A DNA stretch of 8,004 nt from Bacteroidales bacterium (GCA_015486475.1 WFRO01000494.1:1-8004); one strand, 5' to 3'. Numbered from the stretch's first letter, positions 1-6,072 are shown. A program made the numbers and translations. Notes: generated by a model not told the origin, from the letters alone.

Positions 1-1
1 C

Positions 2-2308
2 CCCGATCCCCTGCCCGTCCTGCCCCTGCGCAATACGGTCCTTTTCCCGGGCGTGGTGCTCCCCATCAGTGTGGGTCGTGACAAGAGCCTGCGTCTGGTG
101 AAGGAGGCATACCGAAAAGACCGGATCATCGGCACCCTGTCGCAGAAAGACCCCGGCGTGGAGGATCCCGCCTACGAGGACATCAACCTCATCGGCACGG
201 TGGCTTATATCCTGAAGATCCTGGAAATGCCCGACGGCGGAACCACGGCGATCATCCAGGGCAAGAGCCGTTTCGGGGTGGAGAAATGGCTGGCCAGCGA
301 TCCTTATTTTACGGTAAAGGCCCAGAAGCTTGAGGAGACCTATCCTCCCGAAGGGGACCAGGAGTTTGAGGCCCTGGTGCATGCCCTGAAGGATCTCTCG
401 CTGAAAGTGATCAACCTCTCTTCCAACATCCCCCAGGAGGCTTCTTTTGCGGTCAAGAACATTGAGAGCCCCAAATTCCTCATCAATTTCATCAGTGCCA
501 ATGCCAATGTCAAGAATTCCGACAAGCAGCGGCTTCTCGATATCAGCGATCTGAAACAACGGGCGGTGCTCCTGCTGGAGTTCCTGACGCGCGAGGTGCA
601 GATGCTCGAGCTGAAAAGTGACATCGAGGCGAAGGTCAAAATGGATATGGAACAGCAGCAGCGCGAGTACCTGCTGCACCAGCAGATGAAGACCATCCAG
701 GACGAGCTGGGCGGCAGCCCCATGGAGCAGGAGATCGAAGAGCTGAAACAGCGGGCGGCTGAAAAGAAGTGGAGCAAGGAGGTGGCGAAGGTGTTCGAAA
801 AAGAGCTGGACAAGCTGCAACGCATGAACCCGGCCGTGGGTGAATACTCGGTGCAGATGAACTACCTGCAGACACTCCTGGACCTCCCGTGGAACGAATA
901 TACGGAGGACAACTTTGACCTGAGAAGGGCCGAAAAGATCCTCAACGACGATCACTATGGTCTGGAGAAAGTAAAAGACCGTATCCTGGAACATCTGGCC
1001 GTGCTGAAGCTGAAAGGAGATATGAAATCACCCATCCTCTGCCTGTACGGACCTCCCGGGGTGGGCAAGACCTCCCTGGGCAGATCGGTAGCACGGGCCC
1101 TGGGTCGCAATTTCGTACGTATGTCGCTGGGCGGACTGCACGACGAGGCCGAAATAAGGGGGCATCGCAAGACATACATAGGCGCCATGCCGGGTCGTAT
1201 CATCCAGAACATCCGGAGAGCCAAATCTTCCAATCCTGTTTTCGTCCTGGATGAGATCGACAAGATCGGCTCCGATTTCAAGGGAGATCCCTCCCATGCC
1301 CTGCTGGAGGTGCTGGACCCTGAGCAGAACAGCGCCTTTTATGATAATTTTCTGGAGCTGGAGTATGATCTCTCCCGCGTGCTCTTCATCGCCACCGCCA
1401 ACTCGACAGCCACCATCAGTGCGGCCCTGCGCGACCGGATGGAGATGATCGAGATCAGCGGATATATCGTGGAAGAGAAGGTGGAGATCGCCCGGCGTCA
1501 TTTGATCCCCAAACAATTGGAAAACCATGGCCTGAGTCGGAAGGATCTTTTCTTCCCCAAGAAGGTGATCGAGGACATGGTCGTCAACTATACCCGCGAG
1601 TCGGGGGTGCGTACCCTCGAAAAGCGGATCGCCCAGGTGATACGCCGTGTGGCGCGGAAAAAAGCTTTCGGCGAGGAGGTGCCCCGCAAGCTGACCATCG
1701 AAGATATCCGGGAATACCTCGGGAAACCCGTGTTCTTCAAGGACGTGTATCAGGGCAACGAGATCCCCGGCGTGGTGACAGGGCTGGCCTGGACGCCCGT
1801 GGGCGGCGAGATCCTGTTCGTGGAAACCAGCCTCAGCAAAGGCAAGGGCAAGCTCACCCTCACCGGCAACCTGGGAGACGTGATGAAAGAGTCGGCTGTC
1901 ATTGCCCTGGAATGGGTGCGGTCGCATGCCGGCTATCTGGGAATCAAAAATAATATCAGCGAGGCGTATGATTTCCATATCCATGTGCCGGAAGGGGCCA
2001 TCCCCAAGGACGGGCCTTCCGCCGGCATCACCATGGTGGTCTCCCTCGCCTCAGCGCTCACAGGCCGTAAGGTGCGGAAAGGCGTGGCCATGACGGGCGA
2101 GATCACCCTCCGGGGAAAGGTGCTGCCCGTGGGCGGTATCAAAGAGAAGATCCTCGCCGCCAAAAGAGCCAACATCAAAGAGATCATCCTCTCCCAGGAG
2201 AATAAAAAAGATATCGATGAGATCAACGATATCTACCTGAAAGGCCTCTCCTTCCATTATGTGGAGACCATCCGTGACGTCCTGGACCATGCCCTGCTGA
2301 AGAAATAG
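2..2308 (+). CDS. lon: ATP-dependent protease Lon (5'-truncated)
   Basis: Lon is a cytoplasmic AAA+ serine protease that unfolds and degrades damaged and regulatory proteins. The reading frame is open from base 2, so the gene starts upstream of the window. The first visible residues (LPVLPLRNTVLFPG) are the typical beginning of the Lon substrate-binding N-domain; the GTG at 53 is an internal valine and not a start. About 768 residues are visible, so I estimate that some tens of residues are missing. Domain order: N-domain, coiled-coil-rich linker (about 590-830), AAA+ module with Walker A GPPGVGKT (codons from 1049) and Walker B VFVLDEID (Asp-Glu codons 1250-1255), then the protease domain. 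The catalytic serine lies in PKDGPSAG (codon 2018-2020) and the catalytic lysine in GGIKEK (codon 2147-2149), with the same spacing as the E. coli S679/K722 dyad. No internal stop or frameshift is seen. The TAG stop at 2306-2308 is followed immediately by a heptamer repeat tract. Confidence 0.97.
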   Translation, partial: PDPLPVLPLRNTVLFPGVVLPISVGRDKSLRLVKEAYRKDRIIGTLSQKDPGVEDPAYEDINLIGTVAYILKILEMPDGGTTAIIQGKSRFGVEKWLASDPYFTVKAQKLEETYPPEGDQEFEALVHALKDLSLKVINLSSNIPQEASFAVKNIESPKFLINFISANANVKNSDKQRLLDISDLKQRAVLLLEFLTREVQMLELKSDIEAKVKMDMEQQQREYLLHQQMKTIQDELGGSPMEQEIEELKQRAAEKKWSKEVAKVFEKELDKLQRMNPAVGEYSVQMNYLQTLLDLPWNEYTEDNFDLRRAEKILNDDHYGLEKVKDRILEHLAVLKLKGDMKSPILCLYGPPGVGKTSLGRSVARALGRNFVRMSLGGLHDEAEIRGHRKTYIGAMPGRIIQNIRRAKSSNPVFVLDEIDKIGSDFKGDPSHALLEVLDPEQNSAFYDNFLELEYDLSRVLFIATANSTATISAALRDRMEMIEISGYIVEEKVEIARRHLIPKQLENHGLSRKDLFFPKKVIEDMVVNYTRESGVRTLEKRIAQVIRRVARKKAFGEEVPRKLTIEDIREYLGKPVFFKDVYQGNEIPGVVTGLAWTPVGGEILFVETSLSKGKGKLTLTGNLGDVMKESAVIALEWVRSHAGYLGIKNNISEAYDFHIHVPEGAIPKDGPSAGITMVVSLASALTGRKVRKGVAMTGEITLRGKVLPVGGIKEKILAAKRANIKEIILSQENKKDIDEINDIYLKGLSFHYVETIRDVLDHALLKK

Positions 2309-2371
2309 TTTGTGGTTTGTAGTTCGTGGTTCGTAGTTGGTGGTTCATAGTTCATCGATCATCGATCATCC
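2309..2371 (+). repeat. Intergenic heptamer repeat tract, copy A
   Basis: Starting at the first base after the lon stop codon, nine consecutive 7-base units can be read without a gap. The first six are of the form TTYRTRG, for example TTCGTGG and TTCGTAG, with one TTGGTGG. They largely alternate GG and AG endings, which gives a 14-base higher-order period. The last three are of the form WTCATCS, for example ATCATCG. A partial unit TTCG follows at 2372-2375. The period of 7 is out of phase with codons, and no reading frame of note crosses the tract. A related tract in opposite orientation lies at 5593-5646. I recall similar GTTCGTAGTTC-like low-complexity tracts in other Bacteroidota intergenic regions, but this was not checked. 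Confidence 0.85.
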
Positions 2372-2399
2372 TTCGTTTTTCTCTCCCGGATAAAATTCT

Positions 2400-2407
2400 T
2401 ACCTTTC
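2400..2407 (+). promoter_or_regulatory. Possible -7 promoter element for coaD
   Basis: TACCTTTC matches five of the six fixed bases of the Bacteroidota -7 element TAnnTTTG; the final G is replaced by C. It ends 28 bases before the coaD ATG, which would place the transcript start near 2412-2415 and leave a short leader of about 20 bases. No clear TTG or TTTG -33 element is visible at the expected distance upstream. This is a tentative call; coaD could also be read through from lon. Confidence 0.35.
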
Positions 2408-2435
2408 GGTATTGTTAAGGATAATTTCTGGTATC

Positions 2436-2909
2436 ATGGAAAAGATAGCGGTTTTTCCGGGTTCTTTTGATCCCTTCACGCTGGGGCATGAGTCGATCGT
2501 GCGGCGGGGTCTGCAGATATTCGATAAGATCATCGTGGCCATCGGTACCAACACGGACAAAGCAGATTATTTCCCGCTGGAGACACGGCTGGGATGGATC
2601 CGCAAAGTCTTTGCCGGTGAGCCCCGTATAGAGGTGGCTTCCTATAACAGTCTGACGGTGGATTTCTGTAAAAAGGCGGGGGCCCGTTTTTTGTTACGGG
2701 GACTGCGCACGGCTGCCGACTTCGAATATGAACGCGCCATTGCACAGGTGAACCATGCCATGGAGAAAGATTTAGAGGTGGTCTTCCTGCTCACCCTTCC
2801 GGAACATACCTTCATCAATTCCACCCTGGTGCGGGAGGTGATCAAATACGGCGGCGATGCCTCTAAGTTCGTCCCTGCCGCCATCGATCTGAAAGAGGCG
2901 GAAAAATGA
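2436..2909 (+). CDS. coaD: Pantetheine-phosphate adenylyltransferase
   Basis: CoaD transfers AMP from ATP to 4'-phosphopantetheine, giving dephospho-CoA, the penultimate step of coenzyme A synthesis in the cytoplasm. The 157-residue product has the usual length of the family (about 160). It begins MEKIAVFPGSFDPFTLGH, whose TLGH at residues 15-18 is the nucleotidyltransferase T/HxGH motif. RGLRTAADFEYE at 88-99 is the characteristic CoaD segment, and INSTLVRE at 127-134 corresponds to the second nucleotide-binding motif (ISSTxxR type). The ATG at 2436 is chosen because the family begins two or three residues before the first beta strand. A frame-open TTG at 2412 would add eight unsupported residues. 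No strong ribosome-binding site is seen; AAGG at 2417-2420 is too far away. A secreted thioredoxin-fold gene starts 13 bp after the stop, so the two are probably co-transcribed. Confidence 0.95.
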   Translation: MEKIAVFPGSFDPFTLGHESIVRRGLQIFDKIIVAIGTNTDKADYFPLETRLGWIRKVFAGEPRIEVASYNSLTVDFCKKAGARFLLRGLRTAADFEYERAIAQVNHAMEKDLEVVFLLTLPEHTFINSTLVREVIKYGGDASKFVPAAIDLKEAEK

Positions 2910-2922
2910 CATTTGCCGGACC

Positions 2923-4365
2923 ATGAGAAAGATCTTCCTTCTTTTATTGTTCTTCCTTCCGCTTTTCCTCTATGGCGATCCTGCGCCCGTGACACTCACG
3001 GGTGACAGTGCACAGGCCTGGGCCGGCATGCGTTTCCCGGTGCTGGGCCGCAGTGATATGATCACCCATCTGCGGGACACCCTGGGCGTGCTGGAGGTGA
3101 AGGAGGACGGCACGTTCCGCGTCACCTTCCCGGTACCGGATACCATGGAGGTCGATCTGTATCCCGGAGCTTATAAGCTGTATCTTTATGTGATCCCGGG
3201 GGAGACCTACCGGCTGCGTTTGCCTCCCCGCAAGGACAAGACGATCTCCGATATGCTGAACCCTTATTTCAGTCCGGAGGTGTATCCCTGGCTGCCAAAG
3301 ACGGACAGTGCCGGGGAGCTGAACTACCTGATCCTCCGTTTTGAGGAGCTTTACAATCCCCGCTTCTACCGTCATGCCACGCTGGTGGCCCTGCAGTCGA
3401 AGGATACCACCCTGCAGGATTTCGTTCAGGCTCTCCGGGATACTTTTGCTACGGTCAGGGATCCTTTCTTTGCCGACTGGATGGCGGCGCGCCTGGCGAT
3501 GCTGGAGACTATGAACCTGCCGGTACGTGAGCAGGTACTGGAGAAGTACAGGGATTTTGGGAAGCGGGTGCGCCTGTACAACCCCGCTTATATGGAACTT
3601 TTCAACCAGGTCTTCCGGAATTATTTCAACTATCTCACCCGCCACCGGCATGTGAAGACACTGGAGGCGGTGGTGGAGGGTGGCAATGGTGACAGCCTGC
3701 GGCTGCTCATACGCGGGGATCTGCAGGTACCCTACCGGGATTTTACCGATCTGGCCGGACTGAAAGGCATCTACGACGCATGGTACAACAAAACCTATTC
3801 CGAAGATAAGCTGCTGGCCCTGTTACGTTCCTTCTCCCGCGGCATTGAGACCCCTGAGATCCGGAAGATCGCCGGGCATCTCCTCCGGCGGTTCAATGCC
3901 CTGCGTCCCGGCACGCCGGCTCCCTCTTTCGTGTTGAAAGGGGTGGACGGGAAACGGTACCGGACGGAGGACTTCCGGGGTAAATACCTTTACCTTAATT
4001 TCTCCAGCAGGCTCAGCTACAGCTCGCTGCGACAGTTCCCCCTGCTGGCTAAACTACTTAAAAAATACGGCGATCATCTGGTCGTGGTGACCGTGGCCCT
4101 GGAGGACAAACCGCAGATGCTGAAGACCTTTGTCACCGATAAGGGTTACCACTGGCCTTTCCTGGTATGTGGAACGGATTGTTCGGTAGCTGCCAGGTAT
4201 GAGGTGCGGGGATACCCCACTTATTATCTCATCGGTCCGGAAGGTAAGATACTGCTGGCACCGGCGCCGGCGCCTACGGAGAACTTCGAAGAAAAATTCC
4301 GGGATATTCTGACGGAAGCAGGCCTCAGAAAGGAAGAAGCTTCGCCTCCCGCAGCACATCAATGA
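2923..4365 (+). CDS. Secreted TlpA-like thioredoxin-fold protein lacking the CxxC
   Basis: The 480-residue product starts with a signal peptide (MRKIFLLLLFFLPLFLYG) with no lipobox cysteine, so it is probably exported to the periplasm. The N-terminal third is beta-rich, and a charged, probably helical middle region follows. Residues about 332-465 form an AhpC/TSA/TlpA-type thioredoxin domain: PGTPAPSF, then DGKRYRTEDFRGKYLYLNF, a VVVTVAL strand, and VRGYPTYYLIGPEGKI with the cis-proline at P432. Where TlpA proteins have WCxxC this protein reads LSYSS, so serines (S365 and S368) stand at both cysteine positions. The only cysteines in the whole protein are C416 and C420, in CGTDC just before the cis-proline loop. 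A standard thiol-disulfide exchange role is therefore doubtful. The family would suggest envelope redox or stress work, but the actual function is unknown. The gene follows coaD by 13 bp. Its last 41 bp overlap the 3' end of the convergent Nudix gene, and that overlap encodes a poorly structured tail. Confidence 0.88.
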   Translation: MRKIFLLLLFFLPLFLYGDPAPVTLTGDSAQAWAGMRFPVLGRSDMITHLRDTLGVLEVKEDGTFRVTFPVPDTMEVDLYPGAYKLYLYVIPGETYRLRLPPRKDKTISDMLNPYFSPEVYPWLPKTDSAGELNYLILRFEELYNPRFYRHATLVALQSKDTTLQDFVQALRDTFATVRDPFFADWMAARLAMLETMNLPVREQVLEKYRDFGKRVRLYNPAYMELFNQVFRNYFNYLTRHRHVKTLEAVVEGGNGDSLRLLIRGDLQVPYRDFTDLAGLKGIYDAWYNKTYSEDKLLALLRSFSRGIETPEIRKIAGHLLRRFNALRPGTPAPSFVLKGVDGKRYRTEDFRGKYLYLNFSSRLSYSSLRQFPLLAKLLKKYGDHLVVVTVALEDKPQMLKTFVTDKGYHWPFLVCGTDCSVAARYEVRGYPTYYLIGPEGKILLAPAPAPTENFEEKFRDILTEAGLRKEEASPPAAHQ

Positions 4366-4948
4366 CAGAGAGATAGGTGTTGCCCAGGATCATGGTAACA
4401 TCGTCGGGGACCAGCCAGATCACCTCGGTGATCTCCTCTTCCTGCTGGGGCGTAACATCTGCCTCATTGCCGTTATAGGTCATCTCGTACCAGGAGGTCT
4501 TTTTAAGCACGGGCTGGCCGTTGAGGAGATATGTATGATAGGTGTCCATGATCTTTTTGCCCAGGGTAAGGTCTTTGAGCCCGGTCTCCTCGCTCACCTC
4601 ACGCAGAGCGGTCTGCGACGTCTCCTCGCCCTTGTCCACCTTTCCCTTGGGCAGGTCCCATTTGTCCCGGCGGTTGATCACCAGCACTTTGCCCGACGAA
4701 GAGCGCACGACGCCGCCGGCAGCTTCCACATAGGTGAAAAGAGAGGAAAAACGCCGGAAAAGATGCTCCAGATCTTTGTGGACAATAAAAAGTTTCTTGA
4801 TCTTGTTCAGATAACCGAAAAGCCGGACCAGTTCCCTCAGCTCATCGATGTCATAAAACTTGTAAAAAAGGCCATAGTTGTATTTGAATGCACTGGCAAA
4901 GTCATCCGTCAGGTAAACGATCCGGTTCTCAAAAAAAACTTTATACAT
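4325..4948 (-). CDS. Nudix hydrolase with N-terminal extension
   Basis: Nudix enzymes hydrolyse nucleoside diphosphates linked to another group (NTPs, ADP-ribose, Ap4A and others) using Mg2+. The 207-residue product has a perfect Nudix box, GX5EX7REUXEEXGU, at residues 102-124: G102, E108, R116-E117, E120-E121 and G123-L124, preceded by WDLPK. The Nudix fold runs from about residue 73 (YVEAAGGVV) to the C-terminus. The first 70 residues (MYKVFFENRIVYL...) are a separate extension, seen as far as I recall in Bacteroidota relatives next to pyrE, with no role I can name. The start at 4948 is chosen because MYKVFFENR reads like the family N-terminus; the upstream in-frame ATG at 5059 would add 37 residues antisense to pyrE. 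The substrate cannot be told from sequence. The gene is divergent from pyrE with 7 bp between start codons and convergent with the thioredoxin-like gene, overlapping it by 41 bp. Confidence 0.92.
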   Translation of the reverse strand: MYKVFFENRIVYLTDDFASAFKYNYGLFYKFYDIDELRELVRLFGYLNKIKKLFIVHKDLEHLFRRFSSLFTYVEAAGGVVRSSSGKVLVINRRDKWDLPKGKVDKGEETSQTALREVSEETGLKDLTLGKKIMDTYHTYLLNGQPVLKKTSWYEMTYNGNEADVTPQQEEEITEVIWLVPDDVTMILGNTYLSVIDVLREAKLLPF

Positions 4949-4951
4949 TTG
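4944..4951 (+). promoter_or_regulatory. -7 promoter element of pyrE, near-leaderless
   Basis: TACATTTG is an exact match to the Bacteroidota -7 element TAnnTTTG and ends only four bases before the pyrE ATG at 4956. With the start of transcription normally several bases beyond the element, the mRNA would begin at or next to the start codon. The element overlaps the first codon of the divergent Nudix gene (CAT at 4946-4948 on this strand). No TTG or TTTG is seen at the -33 distance. Confidence 0.65.
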
Positions 4952-4955
4952 CACT

Positions 4956-5609
4956 ATGGATACACAAAAACAACTGGCCGAAAATCTATTGCAAATTAAA
5001 GCAATAAAATTATCTCCTGCAAACCCTTTTACATGGGCTTCGGGGTGGAGATCTCCCATTTATTGTGATAACAGGAAAACCCTGTCTTATCCGGAGGTAA
5101 GAAATTTTATCAAAGAGTCTTTCGTATCACTGATCCGCGACAAGTTCCCTGAGGCTGAAGGGATCGCCGGCGTGGCTACGGGGGCCATCGGTATCGGGGC
5201 CCTGGTGGCGGACATGCTGGAGCTTCCCTTCGTTTATGTGCGGTCGAAGCCCAAGGATCACGGTCTGGCCAATCTTATCGAAGGAGAGGTGGTGCCAGGG
5301 CGCCGTACGGTGGTGGTGGAAGACCTTATCTCCACGGGCCGCAGCAGTCTGAACGCTGTGGCGGCCCTGCGTGATGCCGGCATGCCGGTGCTGGGGATGA
5401 CCGCCATTTTCACCTATGACTTCCCTGTGGCAGCCGAACGCTTCCGCGAAGCAGGGTGTGATCTCTACCCTCTCACCGACTACCACCATCTCCTGGATGT
5501 GGCCGTAAAAACCGGTTATGTCGAACCGGAAGCGCTGGAGACCCTCCGGGAATGGCGGAAAGACCCGGCAGGATGGGGAGGGGAAGGAGGAACGATGAAT
5601 GATGATTGA
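4956..5609 (+). CDS. pyrE: Orotate phosphoribosyltransferase
   Basis: PyrE joins orotate to PRPP, giving OMP and pyrophosphate, the fifth step of de novo pyrimidine (UMP) synthesis in the cytoplasm. The 217-residue product shows the family landmarks in order: ASGWRSPIYCDNR (residues 28-40, substrate-side region), GVATGAIGIG (72-81), the catalytic-loop signature VRSKPKDHG (95-103, with R96, K98, K100 and H102), and the PRPP-binding motif VVVEDLISTGRSS (119-131). The start ATG at 4956 fits the family N-terminus and sits next to a -7 promoter box with almost no leader. The first 150 bases are markedly AT-rich compared with the rest of the gene. The last four codons and the TGA stop (5595-5609) are contributed by the heptamer repeat at 5593-5646, so the C-terminal MNDD is probably not ancestral. 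The SRPBCC gene follows 37 bp later and may be co-transcribed. Confidence 0.96.
   Translation: MDTQKQLAENLLQIKAIKLSPANPFTWASGWRSPIYCDNRKTLSYPEVRNFIKESFVSLIRDKFPEAEGIAGVATGAIGIGALVADMLELPFVYVRSKPKDHGLANLIEGEVVPGRRTVVVEDLISTGRSSLNAVAALRDAGMPVLGMTAIFTYDFPVAAERFREAGCDLYPLTDYHHLLDVAVKTGYVEPEALETLREWRKDPAGWGGEGGTMNDD
4992..5023 (-). promoter_or_regulatory. Possible Nudix-gene promoter inside pyrE
   Basis: Read on the minus strand, TTTG (5023 to 5020), a 20-base spacer and TTAATTTG (4999 to 4992) resemble the Bacteroidota -33/-7 pair TTTG and TAnnTTTG, with one mismatch in the -7 element. The predicted transcript would start near 4985 and have a leader of roughly 35-40 bases before the Nudix ATG at 4948. 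It would lie wholly within the AT-rich start of pyrE, so chance matches are more likely than usual. Confidence 0.3.
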
Positions 5610-5646
5610 TGATTGGCGAACTACGAACCACTAACTATGAACTAAC
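5593..5646 (-). repeat. Intergenic heptamer repeat tract, copy B
   Basis: On the minus strand this reads as a partial unit (GTTAG) and then seven 7-base units. TTCATAG, TTAGTGG and TTCGTAG are of the same TTCxTRG type as copy A. A transitional TTCGCCA is followed by two ATCATCA units and TTCATCG. The order, TTCxTRG units first and then ATCATCR units, is the same as in copy A at 2309-2371, but the tract points the other way. It supplies the last four codons and stop of pyrE and ends on the base before the start codon of the next gene at 5647. Confidence 0.85.
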
Positions 5647-6072
5647 ATGTCCCAGACATATCAGAGCAGGACGGGGGAGACCCCATATTCACCGGAGCAG
5701 GTATATGATTTTCTCTCCGATTTCCGGAATTTCTCCCATCTCATTCCCGACGGGAAGATCAGTAACTGGCAAACGGAGGATGAGAAATGCAGTTTTGACC
5801 TGCCGGGGGTAGGACGTGTAGGGCTGGAGATCACGGAGAAAAGACCTCCTGAGTTCCTGCGTATCAGCGGCGATAGCAGCGCGAAGATCCCTTTCACGCT
5901 GGAGATCAACATCCAAAGAACAGAGGGTGGCAGCCGGGTCGATCTGACGCTGAAGGCTTCCCTGAACGTTTTTATCCGGGCGCTGGCGGAGAAGCCGCTC
6001 AAAGAGTTCCTGGAGATCATGATCTCCCACATCGAGACCTTCGATTTCAGCAGCGGCCGGCCGGCGGAATGA
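5647..6072 (+). CDS. SRPBCC (START-like) family protein, function unknown
   Basis: The 141-residue product resembles the small SRPBCC/polyketide-cyclase-like fold: an N-terminal strand with E/T-rich residues, the helix SPEQVYDFLSDFRNFSHLIPD (about residues 15-35), a series of beta strands (FDLPGVGRVGLEIT, FTLEINIQR, SRVDLTLKASL) and a long C-terminal helix (KEFLEIMISHIETF, about 119-132). Such proteins form a hydrophobic cavity for lipids or other small ligands, but no catalytic residues or ligand can be assigned here. There is no signal peptide or membrane segment, so it is probably cytoplasmic. I recall relatives next to pyrE and the biotin ligase gene in other Bacteroidota; what they do there is not known to me. 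The ATG directly follows the heptamer repeat, with no ribosome-binding site. The TGA stop abuts the stop of the convergent ligase gene. Confidence 0.85.
   Translation: MSQTYQSRTGETPYSPEQVYDFLSDFRNFSHLIPDGKISNWQTEDEKCSFDLPGVGRVGLEITEKRPPEFLRISGDSSAKIPFTLEINIQRTEGGSRVDLTLKASLNVFIRALAEKPLKEFLEIMISHIETFDFSSGRPAE

Noticed and set aside
1028..1984. 318-codon open frame on the minus strand opposite lon
   Set aside because: It lies wholly antisense to conserved Lon ATPase and protease domains. Its low-complexity His/Asp/Gly-rich product has no recognisable motif and fits a GC-rich antisense shadow.
2309..2371. CRISPR array or iterons of an origin
   Set aside because: The units are 7 bases long without spacers, they diverge from each other, and no cas, rep or dnaA gene or DnaA box is nearby.
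2412..2435. TTG start for coaD
   Set aside because: CoaD proteins begin a few residues before the first strand (KIAVFPGSFDP). The eight extra residues have no support, and the ATG at 2436 is adjacent.
2908..2915. GACATTTG as a -7 promoter box for the thioredoxin-like gene
   Set aside because: The first base of TAnnTTTG is mismatched and the site overlaps the coaD stop codon. Co-transcription from coaD across a 13-bp gap is simpler.
2944..3651. 235-codon open frame on the minus strand opposite the thioredoxin-like gene
   Set aside because: The sense gene has a signal peptide and a recognisable fold. The antisense product has no motif and no start signal.
4263..4274. 12-base perfect palindrome GGCGCCGGCGCC near the end of the thioredoxin-like gene as a terminator
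   Set aside because: It encodes an Ala-Pro run, has no room for a loop in a stable stem, and is not followed by a T tract.
4949..5059. Longer Nudix start at 5059
   Set aside because: The added 37 residues are antisense to the start of pyrE, and the family-like N-terminus begins at MYKVFFENR (4948).
2309..5646. Transposon bounded by the two inverted repeat tracts
   Set aside because: The enclosed genes are housekeeping genes with no transposase or integrase. The tracts are imperfect tandem repeats, not terminal inverted repeats, and no target duplication is seen.
5606..5812. Short plus-strand frame overlapping the start of the SRPBCC gene
   Set aside because: Its N-terminus (ELRTTNYELT) is a translation of the heptamer repeat, and the rest is an alternative frame of the SRPBCC gene.
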